Positions 60,861 through 64,000 of a stretch of DNA of 64,000 bases are shown here, one piece after another (position 1 is the stretch's first letter; every line of letters starts with the position of its first letter). Source of the DNA: Dyella lutea (GTDB lineage: Bacteria > Pseudomonadota > Gammaproteobacteria > Xanthomonadales > Rhodanobacteraceae). The stretch covers positions 186,001 through 250,000 of the forward strand of contig NZ_JAMZEK010000002.1 of NCBI RefSeq assembly GCF_024158035.1. Direction: 5' to 3'. The translations under genes and the position numbers were made by a program. The notes below the pieces were generated by a model. The model ran no database searches and was not told the origin of the DNA. It was given only the letters and a program-made list of their open reading frames with translations.

Positions 60861-61877
60861 CTAGAAGTTGCTGTCGCCGCCGAGGATGTCGCCCAGCCCG
60901 CCGAGGATCGAGCCCTCGCCGCGCCGCTGCCCGCCGCCCTGCGGCGCCGCTGCGAGCATGCGCCCCGCCATCCGCGAGAACGGCAGCGACTGCAGCCACA
61001 CCGTGCCGGGCCCGGTCAGCGTGGCCAGAAACATGCCTTCGCCGCCGAAGAACATGCTCTTGATGCCGCCGACGGGTTTGACGTCCATGCTCACGGTGTC
61101 GTGGAAGGCGACCACGCAGCCGGTGTCCACGTCCAGCCGCTCGCCGGCCTTGAGTTCGCGCTGCACCACGGTGCCGCCGGCATGCACGAATACCCAGCCG
61201 TCGCCTTCGAGCTTCTGCATGATGAAGCCCTCGCCGCCGAACAGGCCAGTGAGGATCTTGCGTTGGAAGAAGATGCCCAGCTGCACGCCGCGCGCGCCGG
61301 CGAGGAACGAATCCTTCTGGCAGATCAGCCGGCCGCCGTGCTCGGACAGCTTCATCGCCATCACCGTGCCGGGGTAGGGCGCGGCGAAGGCCACCTTGGC
61401 CTTGCCGCTGCCGGCGTGGGTGAATACGGTGGTGAACAGGCTTTCGCCGGTGATCACGCGCTTGCCGGCCGACAGCAGCTTGTCCATCAGGCCGCCGCCC
61501 TGGCTGACGGCCGAGCCGTCGCCGAAGACCGTATCCATCTGGATCGCGGCCTCCTTGTACATCAGGGCCCCGGCCTCGGCCACGGCGCTCTCGCCCGGAT
61601 CCAGTTCGATCTCGACGAACTGCATGTCGGTGCCGACGATGCGGTAATCGATCTCGTCGGCGCCGGCTCCCCGCAGCGGCGGCGCCGGTGGCGGCATCGT
61701 CGTCGTTCCCAGGCCGGAGGCCAGCTCGCCGACCGCGCGGATCGGCTTCCACTCGGTGAACCCCTCCCGCCAGCAGTAGCCGTCGGGCTGGCGCCGCGCC
61801 TGCTCGCGGGCCGCCGCGTCGTCGAGCGGGCCGATCCGTTCGGCGCCCTTGCCGTAGCTGAAGTACCACTGGGCCAT
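60861..61877 (-). CDS. AIM24/TIGR00266-family protein with N-terminal GYF_2 domain
   Basis: 338 residues. Residues 1-55 are a GYF_2 module ([20 protein letters not shown] ... [13 protein letters not shown]). Then a linker and the AIM24 beta-helix barrel (about 75-320): [80 protein letters not shown] Gly-rich tail ends [13 protein letters not shown]. No known enzymatic activity; AIM24 is a mitochondrial biogenesis protein in yeast. GYF fusion suggests proline-rich partner binding. Confidence 0.9.
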   Translation of the reverse strand: MAQWYFSYGKGAERIGPLDDAAAREQARRQPDGYCWREGFTEWKPIRAVGELASGLGTTTMPPPAPPLRGAGADEIDYRIVGTDMQFVEIELDPGESAVAEAGALMYKEAAIQMDTVFGDGSAVSQGGGLMDKLLSAGKRVITGESLFTTVFTHAGSGKAKVAFAAPYPGTVMAMKLSEHGGRLICQKDSFLAGARGVQLGIFFQRKILTGLFGGEGFIMQKLEGDGWVFVHAGGTVVQRELKAGERLDVDTGCVVAFHDTVSMDVKPVGGIKSMFFGGEGMFLATLTGPGTVWLQSLPFSRMAGRMLAAAPQGGGQRRGEGSILGGLGDILGGDSNF

Positions 61878-61987
61878 CTGCGTTGCCTCCCTGGGAAAAG
61901 TCCGAGTCTAGGCGCGTGCGCCGGTGCCGGGGAGTGACCCTTGTCATGCCTCCCGGTCGACGGGCGGCGGCTGGTAATCTTGGCGGG

Positions 61988-62782
61988 ATGCGCGCCTATC
62001 TCGACCTGCTTGCCCACGTGCTGGAACACGGCACCGAAAAATCCGACCGCACCGGTACCGGCACGCGCAGCGTGTTCGGCTGGCAGATGCGCTTCGACCT
62101 GGCACGGGGCTTCCCGCTGGTCACCACCAAGAAGCTGCACCTGCGCTCGATCATCCACGAGCTGATCTGGTTCCTGCGCGGCGACACCAACATCGCCTAC
62201 CTCAAGGAGAACGGCGTCAGCATCTGGGACGAGTGGGCCGATGCCCATGGCGACCTCGGCCCGGTCTACGGCGCGCAGTGGCGCAGCTGGCCCACGGTCG
62301 ACGGTGGTGCGGTGGACCAGATCCGCTGGGTGGTGGACGAGATCCGCCGCAATCCCGATTCGCGCCGGCTGATCGTCAGCGCATGGAACGTGGGCGAGCT
62401 GCCGAAAATGGCGTTGATGCCCTGCCACACGATGTTCCAGTTCTACGTGGCGGACGGGCGGCTGAGCTGCCAGCTGTACCAGCGCTCGGGCGACATCTTC
62501 CTCGGCGTACCATTCAACATCGCCAGCTATGCGCTGCTGACCCATATGGTGGCGCAGGTCTGCGACCTCGAGGTGGGCGATTTCGTGCACACCCTGGGCG
62601 ACGCGCACCTGTACAACAACCACATGGAGCAGGCGCGACTGCAGCTCACGCGCGAGCCGCTGCCGTTGCCGACGCTGCGGCTCAATCCCGGGATACGCTC
62701 GATCTTCGATTTCCGCTACGAGGACGTGACCATCGAGGGCTACCAGTCGCATCCTGCGATCAAGGCCCCCGTGGCCGTCTGA
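61988..62782 (+). CDS. thyA: Thymidylate synthase
   Basis: 264 residues, identical in length to E. coli ThyA. Methylates dUMP with methylenetetrahydrofolate. Starts [33 protein letters not shown] near 21, [18 protein letters not shown] near 59, catalytic Cys in [13 protein letters not shown] near 146, [19 protein letters not shown] near 164, [13 protein letters not shown] near 204. Adjacent to folA, giving a complete dTMP/folate pair. Confidence 0.97.
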   Translation: MRAYLDLLAHVLEHGTEKSDRTGTGTRSVFGWQMRFDLARGFPLVTTKKLHLRSIIHELIWFLRGDTNIAYLKENGVSIWDEWADAHGDLGPVYGAQWRSWPTVDGGAVDQIRWVVDEIRRNPDSRRLIVSAWNVGELPKMALMPCHTMFQFYVADGRLSCQLYQRSGDIFLGVPFNIASYALLTHMVAQVCDLEVGDFVHTLGDAHLYNNHMEQARLQLTREPLPLPTLRLNPGIRSIFDFRYEDVTIEGYQSHPAIKAPVAV

Positions 62783-62854
62783 TCGATCGCCGTGCGGCCG
62801 CCTGCGTACCCCCTTCTCCGGTCGTGAAGGGTGCCGGGCCCGCCGGTTGCGCGG

Positions 62855-62860
62855 TAGAAT
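62855..62860 (+). promoter_or_regulatory. -10 element upstream of folA
   Basis: TAGAAT in GCGGTAGAATCCTC, giving a leader of about 55 nt before folA. No convincing -35. Confidence 0.45.
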
Positions 62861-62873
62861 CCTCTGGTTAACG

Positions 62874-62890
62874 GTGCGCCCAAGGCGCAC
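62874..62890 (+). promoter_or_regulatory. Hairpin in the folA 5' leader
   Basis: GTGCGCC-CAA-GGCGCAC is a perfect 7-bp stem with a three-base loop, 30 nt before the folA ATG and just after the putative start site. Not a terminator (no T-run). Possibly a stabilising or regulatory leader structure. Confidence 0.5.
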
Positions 62891-62920
62891 TGCGTTGCCA
62901 CTTTTGCAGCAAGGATTGTC

Positions 62921-63409
62921 ATGGCCGTTTCGCTGATCGCCGCCCTCGACGAGAACTTCGCCATTGGCCGCAAGGGCCAGTTGCCCTGGCACCTGCCGGA
63001 CGACCTGCGCTGGTTCAAGGAACTTACCCTCGGCAAGTACGTGCTGATGGGCTACAACACCGCGCTGGCGATCGGCAAGGCGCTGCCTGGCCGGACCAAC
63101 CTGGTGCTCAGCAGGCGCCACGAAGCGCCGTTTCCGGGGCAGGTCACGGTGCGCTCGGTCGAGGAGGCGCGTGCGCGTGCCGACGGCACGGGTCTGATGG
63201 TGATCGGCGGTGGCCAGGTCTATGCCGAGGCGCTTCCCGTCGCCCAGCGCCTGTACCTGACCTGGGTGAGCGCCGCAGTGGATGGCGCCGACACCTTTTT
63301 CCCGGGTGTCCATTTCAGCGACTGGACCGAGGTTTCGCGGACCCACCACAAGGCGGACGCCGACCACGCGTACGACTTCGACATGGTCGAGTACATCCGC
63401 ACCGCCTGA
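62921..63409 (+). CDS. folA: Dihydrofolate reductase
   Basis: 162 residues. Reduces dihydrofolate using NADPH. Substrate residues LPWHLPDDLRWFKELTLGK at 21-39 (Asp28 equals E. coli Asp27), VIGGGQVYAEALP near 91 and the C-terminal DFDMVEYIRTA are intact. The NADPH loop that normally reads MGR(K/H)T is MGYNT at 43-47, so the Arg/His pair contacting the 2'-phosphate is lost. The rest (ALPGRTNLVLSRR) is normal. Its AAGGA site is at 62911; the stop overlaps the mutT ATG. Confidence 0.95.
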   Translation: MAVSLIAALDENFAIGRKGQLPWHLPDDLRWFKELTLGKYVLMGYNTALAIGKALPGRTNLVLSRRHEAPFPGQVTVRSVEEARARADGTGLMVIGGGQVYAEALPVAQRLYLTWVSAAVDGADTFFPGVHFSDWTEVSRTHHKADADHAYDFDMVEYIRTA

Positions 63410-63807
63410 TGGCGCCACCCGGACCGTTGCATGTGATGGCCGGCGTGCTGCGCCGGCCCGATGGTGCGGTGCTAGTCACCGAGCGTCCGCCCGGCAAGCA
63501 TCTGGCCGGGCTATGGGAGTTTCCCGGCGGCAAGCTCGAGCCGGACGAGATCCCGTTTGCCGGGCTCGTGCGCGAGCTGCGCGAGGAACTGGGCATCGAG
63601 GTGCGCGAGGCGTATCCGCTGCTGGTGCTGCCCTGGCGGTACGAGGCGTTTCAGCTGCTGCTGGATACCTGGGTCGTGACCGCCTGGGACGGCACTCCCG
63701 GTCCGCTGGAGGGGCAGGGACTGCAGTGGCATCGACCCGAGGCGCTCACTCCCGCGCAGCTGGCGCCAGCCGACCAGGCGATTCTCCGGACCCTGCTCGC
63801 AGGCTGA
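63409..63807 (+). CDS. mutT: Nudix hydrolase, MutT-like (8-oxo-dGTP diphosphatase)
   Basis: 132 residues, ATG overlapping the folA stop. N-terminus VMAGVLRRPDGAVLVTERPP, then Nudix box GGKLEPDEIPFAGLVRELRE-ELG at about 43-65. LAGLWEFPGGKLEPDE is the usual MutT context. Cleans 8-oxo-dGTP from the nucleotide pool, in line with its thyA-folA neighbours. Convergent with coaE. Confidence 0.9.
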   Translation: MAPPGPLHVMAGVLRRPDGAVLVTERPPGKHLAGLWEFPGGKLEPDEIPFAGLVRELREELGIEVREAYPLLVLPWRYEAFQLLLDTWVVTAWDGTPGPLEGQGLQWHRPEALTPAQLAPADQAILRTLLAG

Positions 63808-63811
63808 CTTC

Positions 63812-64000
63812 TCAGGCGCGGGCCAGCGCGAGATAGCGCGCATGCAGCGCGCGCACCTGCCCGTCCAGTGCGTCTTCGGGGCCGCCGTTGTCGATCACGT
63901 CGTCGGCGATCGCCAGTCGCTGTTCGCGCGATGCCTGGCTGGCCAGCATGCGCCGGGCCAGTCCCTCGTCCACGCCGTCGCGCCGGATCAGCCGGCGCAC
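63812..64000 (-). CDS. coaE: Dephospho-CoA kinase, C-terminal part (5' end beyond window)
   Basis: 63 codons in frame from the window edge to the stop at 63812. The C-terminal helical part of CoaE is recognisable: VRRLIRRDGVDEGLARRMLA, SQASREQRLAIADDVIDNGG. Catalyses the last step of coenzyme A synthesis. Neither the start nor the P-loop lies within the window. Confidence 0.9.
   Translation of the reverse strand: MRRLIRRDGVDEGLARRMLASQASREQRLAIADDVIDNGGPEDALDGQVRALHARYLALARA

Noticed and set aside
60565-60864. Small repeat protein gene in the tandem array
   Set aside because: Open only because the repeat unit is 69 bp, a multiple of three; no ribosome site and no homology.

Overview
The window is a GC-rich, gene-dense bacterial chromosome segment with no rRNA, tRNA, phage, insertion sequence or CRISPR array that I can see. 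Gene content and order point to a gammaproteobacterium of the Xanthomonadales/Lysobacterales (Rhodanobacteraceae or Xanthomonadaceae). The signs are a Pseudomonas/Xanthomonas-type pilT-pilU and pilGHIJ-chpABC arrangement without pilK, a RibB with a dead GTP-cyclohydrolase-like tail, and short palindromic repeats of the kind common in this order. Species cannot be fixed from the sequence alone.

Layout. 1-1.7 kb: a truncated zinc-less MDR dehydrogenase divergent from a LysR regulator. 1.8-8.1 kb: an FMN riboswitch followed by a riboflavin/thiamine/phospholipid run (ribE, ribB-like, ldcA, ribH, nusB, a GNAT enzyme, thiL, pgpA), mostly with overlapping stop/start codons. 8.1-10.5 kb: an aldo/keto reductase convergent with proC-yggT. 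10.8-13.1 kb: the type IV pilus retraction ATPases pilT and pilU. 13.1-15.5 kb: a BON-domain protein and a large lipoprotein of unknown function. 15.6-19.4 kb: a leftward operon gshB-tonB-yqgE-ruvX-pyrB. 19.8-31.5 kb: the Pil-Chp chemosensory operon that controls twitching, including a 2007-residue ChpA hybrid kinase and a ChpB whose esterase nucleophile appears substituted.

31.6-37.6 kb: rsmE and bioA leftward, then a lone gspN with inositol-phosphatase-family, nudE, cysQ and mazG housecleaning genes. 37.6-44.7 kb: two secreted proteins of unknown role (one a beta-repeat GSGD protein), an anion permease with a GST, and the YbbA/YbbP-type ABC transporter whose ATPase start codon overlaps that of divergent tesA. 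44.8-50.1 kb: an OmpR-type two-component pair, a single-chain succinyl-CoA:3-ketoacid transferase, and a BlaI/M56 pair behind two tandem palindromic operators. 50.1-54.7 kb: a secreted isoaspartyl peptidase, a RegBA/PrrBA-type redox two-component system with its quinone motif, and a POT peptide transporter. 54.9-57.4 kb: dgkA, lemA and two TPM-domain genes. 57.5-64 kb: a secreted S9 peptidase, lgt, a fourfold tandem palindromic repeat, an AIM24 protein, thyA, folA (unusual cofactor motif), mutT and the end of coaE.

Most of the window is core genome. The block from yggT/proC through pilTU, pyrB, ruvX, yqgE, tonB, gshB to the pil-chp genes matches the order around PA0392-PA0415 of Pseudomonas aeruginosa, with yggS, pyrR, pyrC' and pilK missing. 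I did not find a convincing wholly new system. The best leads are the degenerate ChpB without PilK, the BlaI/M56 pair with an unassigned periplasmic sensor, the fused CoA transferase, the GSGD repeat protein, the FolA cofactor-motif change and the tandem palindromic repeats.
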